A stretch of 64,000 nt of DNA from JANOBD01 sp031411495 (GTDB lineage Bacteria; Planctomycetota; Phycisphaerae; Tepidisphaerales; Tepidisphaeraceae), in assembly GCA_031411495.1 (NCBI GenBank), contig JANOBD010000180.1, positions 1 to 64,000 of the forward strand, in the 5' to 3' direction. Shown piece by piece: positions 9,277-19,477 of this stretch (position 1 is the stretch's first letter; the number at the start of each line of letters is the position of its first letter). The position numbers and the translations under genes are program-made. A model generated the notes under the pieces. It was not told where the DNA came from and ran no database searches. It saw nothing but the letters and a program-made list of their open reading frames with translations.

Positions 9277-9410
9277 CGCTGGAGTAGAACGAAATCGGGC
9301 GCGGATTTGAAGCCAGGGGACGCGGGAACCGCATCAGGGATCGGCCGGCTTTCGTTTTTTGATTGTTTGCAGTAGACATCGGCAGCAGAACGACTGTTCA
9401 CGAAGGAGCA

Positions 9411-10802
9411 ATGACCGTGATCGAGAAGATCTTTAAAGCCTACGACGTCCGCGCCACCTACCCGAACCCGCTCAACGCCGAGGCCGCCTGGAAGGTCGGC
9501 CACGCGACGGCACAGTTCCTCAAGCGCTCGCGCCAGAACTCGCCAGACAAGGTGAAGCTCGAAAACACGATCGCCGTCGGTCGCGACATGCGCCCGCATT
9601 CGCCGGAACTGGCCAAAGCCCTCTGTGACGGCATTCGCAGCGTCGGAATGGACGTCATCGACGTCGGCATGATCGACACGAGCTTCATCTATTTCGCGAT
9701 CAATCACCTGGACTGCGTCGGCGGTATCCAGACGACCGCGAGCCACAATCCGATCCAGTACAACGGGTTCAAGATCAGCGGTCCCAAGGCCAAGCCGATC
9801 GGTTCTGCCACCGGACTGGACGACATCAAGCGCATCTCGACGACGCTGCGCGTCGGTCATACGGGCGTCGAAGGGAAGTACGAAACGCAGGACCTGTGGG
9901 ACGCCTACCGCAAACACGTCCACAAGTTCCTCGACCTCAAGCGGCCGATCAAAGTCGCGATTGATGCCAGCAATGGGATGGCCGGATTGATGGTGCCGAA
10001 AGTTTTCAGCAACGTGCCGAACCTCGAAATCGTGCCGATCCTGTTCGAAATCACCGGCAGCTTCACGCACGATCCGAATCCGCTGGTGGAAGCCAACCTG
10101 CACATGCTGAAAGAAAAGATGCGCGAGGTGAAGGTGGATGTGGGCGCGTGTTTCGACGGCGACGCGGATCGCTGCATGTTTCTCGACGAACGCGGCACGA
10201 TGATCGGCTGTGACATCCTCACCGCGCTGATGGCCAAGGATTTCCTCGCCCGTCCGGAAAACAAGGGCAGCACCATCGTCTACGACCTGCGCTCCAGTCA
10301 CGTCGTTCCCGAAGAGGTCGAAAAGGCCGGCGGCATTCCCAAGCGCGACCGCGTCGGCCATGCGTTCATGAAGGCGACGCTGGCGCAGACCAAGGGCGTC
10401 TTCGGCGGCGAACTCTCGGGCCACTTCTACTTCCGCGACAGCTTCAACACCGATAGCGGCGCCGTCGCCTTCGCGTGCGTCCTCTCCATCCTCAGCAAGC
10501 AGAGCAAGACCCTCAGCGAGATCGTCGCGCCGCTCAAGCGCTATCCGCAGAGCGGCGAACTGAACTTCGAAGTTGATGACAAGGACGCCAAGATCCGCGA
10601 ACTCGCCGAGAGCTACAAGAAAGCCAAAATCGACTACCTCGACGGCATCACCGTCGACAACGGCGACTGGTGGTTCAACGTCCGCAAGAGCAACACCGAG
10701 CCCCTGCTGCGCCTGAATCTCGAAGCGGCGAATCCGAAAATGCTCGATGAGAAATTGAAGGAGCTGAAGAAGCTGCTCGGCGAGCCGGTGGATGGGCACT
10801 GA
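9411..10802 (+). CDS. manB: Phosphomannomutase / phosphoglucomutase
   Basis: The 463-aa protein interconverts hexose 6- and 1-phosphates via a phosphoserine. TTASHNP gives the phosphorylated Ser111. FDGDADR is the magnesium loop, GELSGHFYFRD the sugar-binding loop, and RKSNTEPLLRLN the phosphate-binding loop of domain 4. It begins with FKAYDVRATYP, as in AlgC/ManB. AAGGAG (9403-9408) precedes both ATG 9411 and GTG 9417; the spacing favours GTG 9417, but ATG is kept. The product feeds GDP-mannose or polysaccharide synthesis. Confidence 0.92.
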   Translation: MTVIEKIFKAYDVRATYPNPLNAEAAWKVGHATAQFLKRSRQNSPDKVKLENTIAVGRDMRPHSPELAKALCDGIRSVGMDVIDVGMIDTSFIYFAINHLDCVGGIQTTASHNPIQYNGFKISGPKAKPIGSATGLDDIKRISTTLRVGHTGVEGKYETQDLWDAYRKHVHKFLDLKRPIKVAIDASNGMAGLMVPKVFSNVPNLEIVPILFEITGSFTHDPNPLVEANLHMLKEKMREVKVDVGACFDGDADRCMFLDERGTMIGCDILTALMAKDFLARPENKGSTIVYDLRSSHVVPEEVEKAGGIPKRDRVGHAFMKATLAQTKGVFGGELSGHFYFRDSFNTDSGAVAFACVLSILSKQSKTLSEIVAPLKRYPQSGELNFEVDDKDAKIRELAESYKKAKIDYLDGITVDNGDWWFNVRKSNTEPLLRLNLEAANPKMLDEKLKELKKLLGEPVDGH

Positions 10803-10943
10803 CGAGGCAAACCGAGCGCCAGGGACCTGTGAACACTCTGCTGTCCGCTTCAGCGCAGCGCTGCGAGCCGGGCACGAAACCGTCTGCGGGAAGGATTCGA
10901 TCGACGATCGAGCGACACATCTGATCGTTCGAGAAACATCTGC

Positions 10944-11864
10944 TCAGTGTTCCTCGTTCTTTTCGGCGTCATCCTGCCAACTCGTTCCGATCGGCATCAC
11001 ATCGCGCGCGAATCCCACGTTTGAGCAAAACCAGCGCGGGTCAGCGGTACGGACCCCCGCCAGGAGAAGGCGCAGTTCGATCGCCATCGCCCAGAATCTC
11101 GCGCGGTCGATCTTTTTGCCGATCGACGGGTGATGGTTGTGCATCCGCCGCAGCGGCGTCTCGCCGTAAGCGAGAAGGATGGATGCGTAGTCATATGCGG
11201 CGTCGCCGAGTCCGGCCATGCCGAAGTCAATCACGCCGGCGAGTTTGCCGCGCTGCGGGTCCCAGAGGATGTGGCTCGGATTGAGATCGGCATGAATGAG
11301 CACGGGTGGGAAGTCGAGGGTGAGCGCGCCTTCCAGAACCGGTTTGAAGTGTTCACGAATCACGTCGATTGCGTAACCCTTGAGGTGCGGAAACAACTCC
11401 CGCTCGCAGTCCTGAAACAGCACGACCGCATCTGCCGCGCGCTCGCCCGCGTGGCTGGAGCCGACACCAACCTCGGCGAGCTTGTCGGTCGGCACGCGAT
11501 GCAGCTGGAAAAGAAAGTGCGCGAGTTCTTCAACAAGACGCTCCTGGACCTCAGGCGATTGCCTGAGCAGCGTCGAACGATCCAGCGTCTGCCCGGCGAG
11601 TTTGCGTTGCCGCATCACGCCCGCCTCGGGCGATTCGCTCTCGGGAACTTTCAAGTCAACATAGTTCGGCACGATCGACAACAGCTTCGCTTCGCGATCC
11701 AGATCCTTCTGTGCGGCCTCGCTCTTGGCGAAACGAAAGACCCACTCGTCGTTGGCGATGACGACGTCGTTGCTCTGGCCCTCCGACGTGCAGGCGTGTT
11801 TGCGAATGTCGAGGTCGGGGTAGAACCGTCGAATCCGCCCAAGAAGTTCGTCAGGTTCCGCCAC
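10944..11864 (-). CDS. APH-family phosphotransferase
   Basis: A 306-aa cytoplasmic protein of the aminoglycoside phosphotransferase/choline kinase fold. Visible are the N-lobe strand WVFRFAKSEAAQ, the catalytic loop HADLNPSHILWD, and IDFGMAGLGDAAYDYA, the metal-binding DFG plus family extension. The usual Asn of the catalytic loop is replaced by His (SHIL), as in many family members not involved in drug resistance. The substrate is unknown. The gene stands alone, convergent with the phosphohexomutase and 27 bases downstream of the glycosidase gene. Confidence 0.8.
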   Translation of the reverse strand: MAEPDELLGRIRRFYPDLDIRKHACTSEGQSNDVVIANDEWVFRFAKSEAAQKDLDREAKLLSIVPNYVDLKVPESESPEAGVMRQRKLAGQTLDRSTLLRQSPEVQERLVEELAHFLFQLHRVPTDKLAEVGVGSSHAGERAADAVVLFQDCERELFPHLKGYAIDVIREHFKPVLEGALTLDFPPVLIHADLNPSHILWDPQRGKLAGVIDFGMAGLGDAAYDYASILLAYGETPLRRMHNHHPSIGKKIDRARFWAMAIELRLLLAGVRTADPRWFCSNVGFARDVMPIGTSWQDDAEKNEEH

Positions 11865-11891
11865 GCGAATATCCTACGCCGCTGCGGCAAA

Positions 11892-14800
11892 TCATCGATC
11901 AGGCGGTGCCCGATGTGGCAGCCTGCTGAACTGCAGAAACGCCGGGCCGAAGATGCCGAACCGGCCCTGATCGCCGGCCACACATCGCGTCGGACTCCAA
12001 TGAGCCATGTGATTCGCGAGCGTGTTGGTCAGGAGCAGCTCGATGGTGTTCTCACCCGTCCGCACGAATGGGCTGATGTCGAAACGGTATGGCGAGATGA
12101 ACCTCACGCCGGCGGAGTGACCGTTGATGAAAGCTTCGACCGTGCCGCGAACATCGCCGAGGTCGATGGCGATCGATTCTGCTGGACTCGGGTCGAGGTG
12201 GACCGTTCTTCGCAGCCGCATCGCGCCGGAATACTCCTGCAGTCCCGCGAGTGCGAAGTCACCCAGCTCGATCCGCCCGGCAGCGAGTGAGTAGGTTACT
12301 GGGCCGCCGAACACCGCGCCGCCGAGCTGGCGGCTCGTGAGCGTAAGGATCGCGCGGCGTGCAGGCGATCGCTCATCTCCCAGCGCAGCGGCTCCCTCCT
12401 CGAACTTCAGCGGGCGCCCCTCGACGAAAAGGGATTCTATACCGGCATCGTGCAGGTCGAAGTGCATCGTGGTCGCGCCCGGCGGAATCGTCCACTCGAA
12501 GCGTTGCCGTCTTGGTTCGTGGACGAGCGGCTCCAACCCAATATCGAGCGCGGTGGCCGAGTTGTCGCGCCCGTCGAGCCAGCTCGTTGCCGGTAGCGGG
12601 TGCGGGCGGCGATACAGGTGCCAGGCGCCGCCGTCGACGTCCTGCTTGAGCTGGATTGCGGCCGGCATCGCATCGCTGCCATCGCGGGTGACGGTCCAGG
12701 TCGAGTCGCTCAGGAGCCTGAGGTTAAGGCCGGCCGAGTCGGCGCCAAATCCGTCAACGAGGATCGGTACGGCCGCTCCGGTGTCCTGTACCTCGATGCA
12801 GATGGAATGTTCGCCGGAATCCAATGCGACTTCATAGATCGCGCCGCGTGGTTGAAGACGGTACGGATCAAACCCGCCGAGCCGGCCGAGCCGCTTTCCG
12901 TCGAGGTGAACTATCGCGACGGCCGCACTCGACACCTTCAATCGAAACGAACCGACGGGATGTTCGAGTGCAATTCTTGTTTCGAATCGCAGCGTCGTGC
13001 CCGGTTGCGGCGCAAAGGGCGCTATGAGTCGATCCGGAACGCGCATCGCATCGACTGATCCCGGGACCGCGAAGCACCAGTTGCAACGCACAGCACCCGA
13101 GCGGTCGGGAACGAACGTCAACGCAACGTCGTTCAACCCGGCGCGCAGTGTGCATGGAATCGCAACGCGATAAGCACTCCCTGAAGCGAGAAGCGGAATC
13201 CCGTTTACCGATGCCGACTTCTGGGCATTGGCGCTGACCACCAGAACGCATTCGAGCGGGACATGGGATCGGACCTGAAACCGGATACGCGTCGATTCTC
13301 CCTGGTTAAGTTTTCCGAGATCAACAAACTCATCGGGCACGTGTGCTTTGGGTCCGAGCGTGTGTTGATGCAGTTTGTCATGGTCGATGCCGAACTGCGG
13401 CGAGTATTCGATGTACGACTCTGCGCCATCGGGATCGATTCGAATCGCGCGAGGCCCGAACGTGGCGCGGATCGTGCTTGCTTCGCCGGTGGATTCATCC
13501 GTCCAGAGCATCGTGCTCGTGCGCGGGAGACGAAGAAACTCAAGGTCGGCGTCATAGATGTCTGCGTGCGTTGTCGGGAGCGTCGGTTCGTAAACGCACG
13601 ACCATGCTCCTTCGATTCGCTCTTGGCGGACTTCCGCTGCGGCCGGGCTAAGCCGGTCGGATGTGCTGCCGTCCACCCACAGCAGCAAGGCGAACGGGCA
13701 GCCTTCAAAGTCTATCTCGCCGCTTTCCGTGCGTCTGGCTGGCACCAGGGAGCCGTCTCGCGGATCGAAACGAAACAAATCATCGGAGGGCAATTCCACG
13801 CGCGCCGAGCGCGCGTATCGTTTGGGCACGATCGTCGCCTTCTCCAGCGGTGCGAACCAGTTGTCCCATTTCACGATCGTTGCCATTCCCGTGGATGCCG
13901 GAATGAACAGGATGTTGATGTCGCCTTCCTTGCGGTGAAGCGTCGGCACCTTACTTCGAATCGTCCGCGGCGTCTCCGTCATCACCCGCGCGAGGTCGGC
14001 GGCGCTGTCGATGACGATCGCGTTTGGAAGCGATGAGAGCTCGACGCGGTTGCCCTCAACGGATTCGATGAAACGCGATCCAATCGAAATCAATCGTCCA
14101 CCCGTTTCTGCGAATTGGCGGAGCCGCGCGAGCGTCGCGGCGTGGAGCATTGTCACCGCCGGCAGGAGGATGGTCTGCATCGCGACGCCGTGAATGCCGA
14201 TCGAACCGTCTCCGGTGCTTGCGGCGATGCTCGGTTCGTCGAGCAGGAGATAGTCAATCGCGGTCATGTCCAGCGCGCCTGTTTTCACCTGGTGCCAGCG
14301 GACAGAGCCGATCGTTTCATGAAGTGTTTCGTCCGCTCGCTTCGCGTCGTCGAAGACGATGCCGCTTCCGATGGCGCTTTGAACGGTCGTCGTCGGGAAC
14401 AGGATGCCGACGGTTGCCTGAGGCACTCCGCGCGACAGGACGCTTAGCAGTCGTTCGATCATTTGTGCGAACGGCGCGTAGTGCATTGCATAAGGCTGGC
14501 GCCAACAGGTGCTGGGAGGCGCCCATTCCCACCAGCCTTTGCGCGTGGAGTAGTAGATCGCGTGAGGGTTGTAGAGCGTGACGCCTTGCTGCAGGTAGGG
14601 AAGCATCCAGTCAAACGTGTCCGCGATCGTTCCACCCCAGCCTGTGGAATGAAATCCCTCCAGCCACACGCGCGGCCGCTTGTGGAGAAACGCCATGGAC
14701 GCATGCAGCTTGCCGTTTCCGTGCAGGTCAGAGCCTGGGCACGCGTACCATTGATGCGTCTGCATGTAGTCGGCGTATTTTGCGACTGCGCCGGTGACCC

Positions 14801-15725
14801 GCGCTTCGCGTGCCGGGCTCTGTTGGTCAAAGCCGCACTTGAGGCCATGCTGCTCGTGCCATTCGAAGAACGGCTTAAAAAACGCTTCCTCGGCGAGCGA
14901 GGCGCGGTGAATGTGGTAGTGAATGCGTGTGCGACGCGCGCGTTCGCCGCCGGCCTCGAAAAGGTCCGCGATCCGCTCCTCGAGACCATAGCCGAATCGT
15001 TGTGCAAACGTTTCGGAAAATGTCGGTCCCCACGTCGGCAGGTTCGGAAGCTCGTCCTGAAAACTGCCGACGATCGTCGTTCCGAGATGTTCAGGTAATC
15101 GACGTTGAAATTGTCGATGCACGGTGTCGAGCAGCTTTTCACATGCAACGAGCGAGAGCAGGTCGTATCCCTGCTGCACGGCGTACACCAGTGTAAGAGT
15201 CGTTGGCACGGTTGTGCAAAGGCACGCTGAAGAACCGCGGATCGGCACCGAGAGGGTTGCTCCCGCGTCGTCGATCGCGTACGCGGCGATCGGCAGGCCG
15301 GCCACGGGACAAGAAACCTCTAACTCCCCGACGCCGGTCGTGCTCGTCTTTCGCAATTGCAGTGCGAGGTGCTCGGGGTGTGCGGTCGCGATGTCGGCTT
15401 GATAACTCGCGCCACTGAAACCGATCTGGTCGTAGAACCAGACCTTCATGCCGGTCTGCTGCGCGTAGTCGCAGACCTGGCGAAAGATCGTCCACCACGC
15501 CGCGCTCATGTAAGGCGGATCGTCCGGGTCGGTGCCGAACATCGTTCCACTAGGCGCGAGATTGATGACGACGAACTGCCGGATGCCCATCGCGTGCATC
15601 TGGTCCATCTGCCAGCGCATTCGACCGATCTCGAGCGGCGCGCCGCTCCACCACCACGCCGGGATCGGGCCGTACGCGGATGACTCGGCAAGGCAGCGGT
15701 CGATGAAGCCGCGAATGGCGTCCAT
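11892..15725 (-). CDS. GH106-like glycosidase (alpha-L-rhamnosidase type)
   Basis: A 1277-aa protein without a clear signal peptide. The N-terminus (IPAWWWSGAPLEIGRMRWQM, then MGIRQFVVINLAPSG) matches the opening of GH106-like catalytic domains, in which a WWW-x-G strand leads into a TIM barrel. Middle regions are beta-rich. The C-terminus has a galactose-binding-like module (VEAFINGHSAGVRFISPYRFDIS, ENTIELLLTNTLANHM) typical of these large glycosidases. Substrate assignment to rhamnosides is family inference only. It lies 68 bases from the metalloprotease gene on the same strand and may be cotranscribed with it. Confidence 0.7.
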   Translation of the reverse strand: MDAIRGFIDRCLAESSAYGPIPAWWWSGAPLEIGRMRWQMDQMHAMGIRQFVVINLAPSGTMFGTDPDDPPYMSAAWWTIFRQVCDYAQQTGMKVWFYDQIGFSGASYQADIATAHPEHLALQLRKTSTTGVGELEVSCPVAGLPIAAYAIDDAGATLSVPIRGSSACLCTTVPTTLTLVYAVQQGYDLLSLVACEKLLDTVHRQFQRRLPEHLGTTIVGSFQDELPNLPTWGPTFSETFAQRFGYGLEERIADLFEAGGERARRTRIHYHIHRASLAEEAFFKPFFEWHEQHGLKCGFDQQSPAREARVTGAVAKYADYMQTHQWYACPGSDLHGNGKLHASMAFLHKRPRVWLEGFHSTGWGGTIADTFDWMLPYLQQGVTLYNPHAIYYSTRKGWWEWAPPSTCWRQPYAMHYAPFAQMIERLLSVLSRGVPQATVGILFPTTTVQSAIGSGIVFDDAKRADETLHETIGSVRWHQVKTGALDMTAIDYLLLDEPSIAASTGDGSIGIHGVAMQTILLPAVTMLHAATLARLRQFAETGGRLISIGSRFIESVEGNRVELSSLPNAIVIDSAADLARVMTETPRTIRSKVPTLHRKEGDINILFIPASTGMATIVKWDNWFAPLEKATIVPKRYARSARVELPSDDLFRFDPRDGSLVPARRTESGEIDFEGCPFALLLWVDGSTSDRLSPAAAEVRQERIEGAWSCVYEPTLPTTHADIYDADLEFLRLPRTSTMLWTDESTGEASTIRATFGPRAIRIDPDGAESYIEYSPQFGIDHDKLHQHTLGPKAHVPDEFVDLGKLNQGESTRIRFQVRSHVPLECVLVVSANAQKSASVNGIPLLASGSAYRVAIPCTLRAGLNDVALTFVPDRSGAVRCNWCFAVPGSVDAMRVPDRLIAPFAPQPGTTLRFETRIALEHPVGSFRLKVSSAAVAIVHLDGKRLGRLGGFDPYRLQPRGAIYEVALDSGEHSICIEVQDTGAAVPILVDGFGADSAGLNLRLLSDSTWTVTRDGSDAMPAAIQLKQDVDGGAWHLYRRPHPLPATSWLDGRDNSATALDIGLEPLVHEPRRQRFEWTIPPGATTMHFDLHDAGIESLFVEGRPLKFEEGAAALGDERSPARRAILTLTSRQLGGAVFGGPVTYSLAAGRIELGDFALAGLQEYSGAMRLRRTVHLDPSPAESIAIDLGDVRGTVEAFINGHSAGVRFISPYRFDISPFVRTGENTIELLLTNTLANHMAHWSPTRCVAGDQGRFGIFGPAFLQFSRLPHRAPPDR

Positions 15726-15793
15726 ACCCGCGATGCTACCGACGAATCACACGGCAGCGAACGCGCTACGCAAGCGTGCAAGCGAAAGCGCAC

Positions 15794-18244
15794 TCAAGCC
15801 AAACCGACCTCCGCGATTGTCGGACGGTAGCGAAGCGGGGCGTGCACGTTCGAAAGGCCATAGTTCTGGGCAAGCAGCAGCAGATCGTCGAAGCCGACGT
15901 TGCCGGCTTCGTCGTCGTTGAAGTTGCCTTCAGAGAAGGTCTTGCCGGTCTGCCCGTAGTTCTGCGCGACGATGAGCAGGTCGTCGAACTCCACGCGGCC
16001 GTTTCGGTCGGCATCTCCCGGGATTGGGATGGTGACGGCGAAGGTGCCGATGGTAGCGACGGCGGCGAAGTTGTTCGAGGCGTCTTTGATCTGGTTCGCG
16101 ACGGTGGAAACCGTGTAGGTGCCGCGGTTCTTGAAATCCCAAATGCCGCCAGGCGATGTGGCGCGATAGTGGACGGTCCGGCGTGAACCGATGGCCGGAG
16201 CGGGAGAAACGGAAATCGGATCGGCAAGCCCGGTGTAACCGGCTGGGCCGGTGACGCGCACCTTGCCGGTCGCGAGTGAAGCGGCGTCGAGCGCGCGATT
16301 GTCGGCGTAGGTGACATCGAACTCGTAAGTCGTCGCGCCGCCGCGCTGAATGGTCTTCGCATTGAGCAAGACGGCGGCCGGCGGCGTCGCATCCGGTTGC
16401 CCGAGCGCGACGCGAAACGTCCCGAGCGTGCCGGTTGTCGGCACCTTGTTGCCGGCACCGTCGCTCGCGTACGGGTCGGTGGGCACGGCCGGCGGTTCCA
16501 TCTTCACGGTGTAGATGCCGTTGTCTCCCGCGCCGAGCGTGAAGCCGGCATTGACGCGGTACGTCACGGTGCGCGTCGGGCCGTTGGCGTCGATGTCGAT
16601 CGCGTCGGCGTAGTAGATGTAGTAGCCGCCGAACGGGTTGGTGAGGCGCACCGGACTCGAGTAACGCGTCGAGATCGCGTTCATCTCCTGATCGTCGTGA
16701 TAGATCACGTTGAAGACGAACTGATTTGTCGCGGCGGTGATGTCGGCGGCATCGAGCGTTGCAGTCGGCGCAACGGTGTCGTTGTACGCGCGAAGCGAGA
16801 GTGTGAAAGGCGTCTCGCCGGGCAGGTAGACCCATACGAAATACTCGCCGGCCGCCAGATTGAGCGAAAGCGAATCCTCAGCCGTGCCGGTACGGAACGA
16901 TCCGTCGACATATTCGCTGTTCTGATAGATGCCGTCGCTGTTGGCATCGCGGGCAAGAAAGAAGTTCGCATCCGCGCTCAGGTGATTCAGATGAATGCTC
17001 ACCGTTTTCGCGCTGTCGATCGTAAAGCGGTAGAGATGATCCGAATCCGATTCGGTCTGCGAGCCGTTGAAGAGCAGTTCGCCGTCGAGTGATCCGACTT
17101 GCCGCGCATCTGAGAGCGACCAACCGGCGGTGTGAGCGGTCGCTCGGGACACGCTTCCGGTCGCAGCGGAAAGGCCGGCGAGGTTCCTGATCTGGTTCGC
17201 GCCGAGCGCGATCGTGATCGAATCGATATCGATGCTCGCGTCACGCAGGTACGCGCGATACGTCGCCCGCTTGAACGCGCCGCCGACGGTCGGGTTCTCG
17301 ATCGAATCGAGCACAGGCGAGAGGGTCGGGAGGCCGGGAACACTCAGCGTGATGTCTCCGGTGCCGATCGTCGAGAGATTGATTCCGCCGTCGTCGAGGT
17401 AGAGCATCGAGACGTAGGCGAACCCGTTCTTGATGCGGATGCTGTCCACCTGCGCGACGGGTGCCGTGGTATCGGCGACGACGGTAGCGCGATAGTTTGC
17501 CACGACTGGGCCGGTCTGCGCGAAGGTGCTGGCGAGGTCTGCCTCGTCGGGCGAGCCGATCGGCGCACCCGTGGGCGAGCCGAGATAGCTCACGGCCGGA
17601 TTCGCATAGTAGGGCACGCCGATGCCGGGGTCGTACGACATGATGTCGTGATATGTCCTCCCCGCCGCCGTGAATCGGTAGCCGTACGAATAGGTGAAAG
17701 GCCCGACGACGTTTTGAAACGGATTGTTGCGCTCGTGTCCCGCGCCGAGGTTGTGCCCGAGTTCGTGGGCGACGGTGTAATTGTTCGCACCCAGCGAGTT
17801 GGCGGCAATGGCGCTGAAAGCGAGCTTGCTGTTGGACGGCGATCCGAGGTCGGTCATCAGGTCCGCGTTGCCGCCGCCGTTCGAGTTTTCCACGACGAGC
17901 ATGACGAGGTCTGCGCCGTAGACGTTCCGCATCGCGTCGACCCCATCCATGAAGCCATCGGTCAGGTTGCCCAGGCGGATTCGATCGACGTACAGATCGT
18001 TCGAGCCGGTGTACGTGATCGGCTCCATATGGACAACGCGGAGCGAGATGTCGATCCGGCTGTTGTTCATCGCGAAATTGGCCGCGGTGACCGACTGCTG
18101 CGCGCGAGACCGAAGCAAGGAATCACTGCCGATCTCGCTCACCGCGCCGGCGGTATAGACCACGGCAACGTCGATGACGCTCGTGGCGAGCAGTCGACGG
18201 GTTTCGAGCGCTTCACAACTCTGCCTGCTCGGGTAATGCCGCAT
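15794..18244 (-). CDS. Reprolysin-like metalloprotease with dockerin-type tail
   Basis: An 816-aa protein. The N-terminus lacks a classical hydrophobic signal and instead has CEALETRRLLA (about residues 10-20), resembling the LEPRLLL motif of planctomycete surface proteins. The catalytic site is H160-E-LG-H164-NLGAG-H170 with a Met-turn in HDIMSYDP, which makes it a metzincin. A PPC-like domain follows (HLYRFTIDS ... SLNLAAGEYFVWVY), then two repeats of a bacterial Ig-like beta domain, and finally two dockerin-like calcium loops with DADRNGRVEFDDLL and VGFDDLLLLAQNYG. It is probably a cell-surface or secreted protease. Confidence 0.82.
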   Translation of the reverse strand: MRHYPSRQSCEALETRRLLATSVIDVAVVYTAGAVSEIGSDSLLRSRAQQSVTAANFAMNNSRIDISLRVVHMEPITYTGSNDLYVDRIRLGNLTDGFMDGVDAMRNVYGADLVMLVVENSNGGGNADLMTDLGSPSNSKLAFSAIAANSLGANNYTVAHELGHNLGAGHERNNPFQNVVGPFTYSYGYRFTAAGRTYHDIMSYDPGIGVPYYANPAVSYLGSPTGAPIGSPDEADLASTFAQTGPVVANYRATVVADTTAPVAQVDSIRIKNGFAYVSMLYLDDGGINLSTIGTGDITLSVPGLPTLSPVLDSIENPTVGGAFKRATYRAYLRDASIDIDSITIALGANQIRNLAGLSAATGSVSRATAHTAGWSLSDARQVGSLDGELLFNGSQTESDSDHLYRFTIDSAKTVSIHLNHLSADANFFLARDANSDGIYQNSEYVDGSFRTGTAEDSLSLNLAAGEYFVWVYLPGETPFTLSLRAYNDTVAPTATLDAADITAATNQFVFNVIYHDDQEMNAISTRYSSPVRLTNPFGGYYIYYADAIDIDANGPTRTVTYRVNAGFTLGAGDNGIYTVKMEPPAVPTDPYASDGAGNKVPTTGTLGTFRVALGQPDATPPAAVLLNAKTIQRGGATTYEFDVTYADNRALDAASLATGKVRVTGPAGYTGLADPISVSPAPAIGSRRTVHYRATSPGGIWDFKNRGTYTVSTVANQIKDASNNFAAVATIGTFAVTIPIPGDADRNGRVEFDDLLIVAQNYGQTGKTFSEGNFNDDEAGNVGFDDLLLLAQNYGLSNVHAPLRYRPTIAEVGLA

Positions 18245-18263
18245 CCACCCAGCTTTGCCTCGA

Positions 18264-19436
18264 TCACGGCTGATGTAAAGCTTTTTCCGGTCTTAGATGG
18301 GGGGCGGAATAGCGCTTGGGCAGGAGCAGGGAGAGCCCGATCGCGCCGGCAAGCATCGAAACGACGACGACGAGCGATGCCAGCGTGGGGATCTTGATCG
18401 GATTTCCATTTTCGGCAACACCTGCCCAGCCCAGCAACGTCGCCTGGTAGGGTGGGAAGCTCAGCAACAGCAGCTTCACACCCACGAACGCGAGAATCAG
18501 GATCAGCGCCGGCTTGAGCAGGTGGAACTTCTGGATCAACGCGGCAAGGCAGAAGTAGAGCGACCGCAGGCCCATGATCGCGAGGATATTGCTGGTGAAG
18601 ACGATAAACGGGTCCGGCGTGATGCCGAAGATCGCCGGGATCGAGTCGACGGCAAAGATGAGGTCGGTGAACTCGACAACGAGCAGCGCGAGGAAGAGCG
18701 GTGTGATCATCTTCACGCCGTTGAGGGTCACGAAGAACTTCTGGCCGTGCAGCGTGTCGGTGACGGGGAACCACTTCTTGGCGAGGCGCACGACGATGTT
18801 CTTCGAAGGGTCATTCTCCTCGCTCATCAGCGCCATCTTGGCCGCCGTGATGAGCAGCAGAATGCCGAAGACGATCAGGATCCACTGGAACTCGAGCACC
18901 AGTTTCGCGCCGACGGCGATCATGATGCCGCGCATCACCAGCGCGCCGACGATGCCCCAGAAGAGCACGCGGTGTTGATAGAGGGAAGGAATCGCGAAGT
19001 AGCTGAACACGAGCGCGATGACAAAGATGTTGTCCATCGCCAGCGACCATTCGAGGATGTAACCGACAAGGTATTGCTGGGCGGCGGTCGCGCCATCGAC
19101 CGTGCCGTGGATGATGAGTTGCTTTGCGCCTTGCTCGGCCGCATCGATGACGCCCTCGCCACTTGCATACATCGGCGTGTGGATGCCAAGGCCCAGCCAG
19201 TGGTTGGAGTAGGCGAAGTAGACGAGCACGCTGAAACTCAGCCCGACGGTGAGCCAGACGGCGCTCCAGGCGGCCGCCTCTTTCATCGATACGTCGTGCG
19301 CTTTGCGGTGAAAAACGCCCAAATCCAGCGCGAGCATCAAACCCACGACGCTGAGGAAGATCGCGGTGGCGATCCAGAGCCCTGAGCCATTAGAAGTTGC
19401 GGCAAGGTCGGCGGCAGCGAGAAGGGGGAAGGACAT
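18264..19436 (-). CDS. TerC/Alx family membrane protein
   Basis: A 390-aa protein with about nine transmembrane helices. The family core is clear: EWSLAMDNIFVIALVFSYF, HRVLFWGIVGALVMRGIMI, and FTDLIFAVDSIPAIFGIT, with the acidic residues in helices that are thought to bind metal. TerC/Alx proteins are linked to manganese export and metal loading of secreted proteins, and are often controlled by manganese. The yybP-ykoY riboswitch directly upstream (19478-19611) supports an Alx-like manganese role. Confidence 0.92.
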   Translation of the reverse strand: MSFPLLAAADLAATSNGSGLWIATAIFLSVVGLMLALDLGVFHRKAHDVSMKEAAAWSAVWLTVGLSFSVLVYFAYSNHWLGLGIHTPMYASGEGVIDAAEQGAKQLIIHGTVDGATAAQQYLVGYILEWSLAMDNIFVIALVFSYFAIPSLYQHRVLFWGIVGALVMRGIMIAVGAKLVLEFQWILIVFGILLLITAAKMALMSEENDPSKNIVVRLAKKWFPVTDTLHGQKFFVTLNGVKMITPLFLALLVVEFTDLIFAVDSIPAIFGITPDPFIVFTSNILAIMGLRSLYFCLAALIQKFHLLKPALILILAFVGVKLLLLSFPPYQATLLGWAGVAENGNPIKIPTLASLVVVVSMLAGAIGLSLLLPKRYSAPHLRPEKALHQP

Positions 19437-19477
19437 CGGTCTCCGGGTCGAGCGTCGTCAGCGCGATTTTGGGCGCT

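Noticed and set aside
9270..10799. Minus-strand 509-aa open frame
   Set aside because: It is the antisense shadow of the phosphohexomutase gene and has no family features.
14463..15098. Plus-strand open frames in the glycosidase region
   Set aside because: They are antisense to the 1277-aa glycosidase frame, lack ribosome binding sites and show no domain.
18297..19385. Plus-strand 362-aa open frame opposite terC
   Set aside because: Highly charged antisense shadow of a membrane protein gene.
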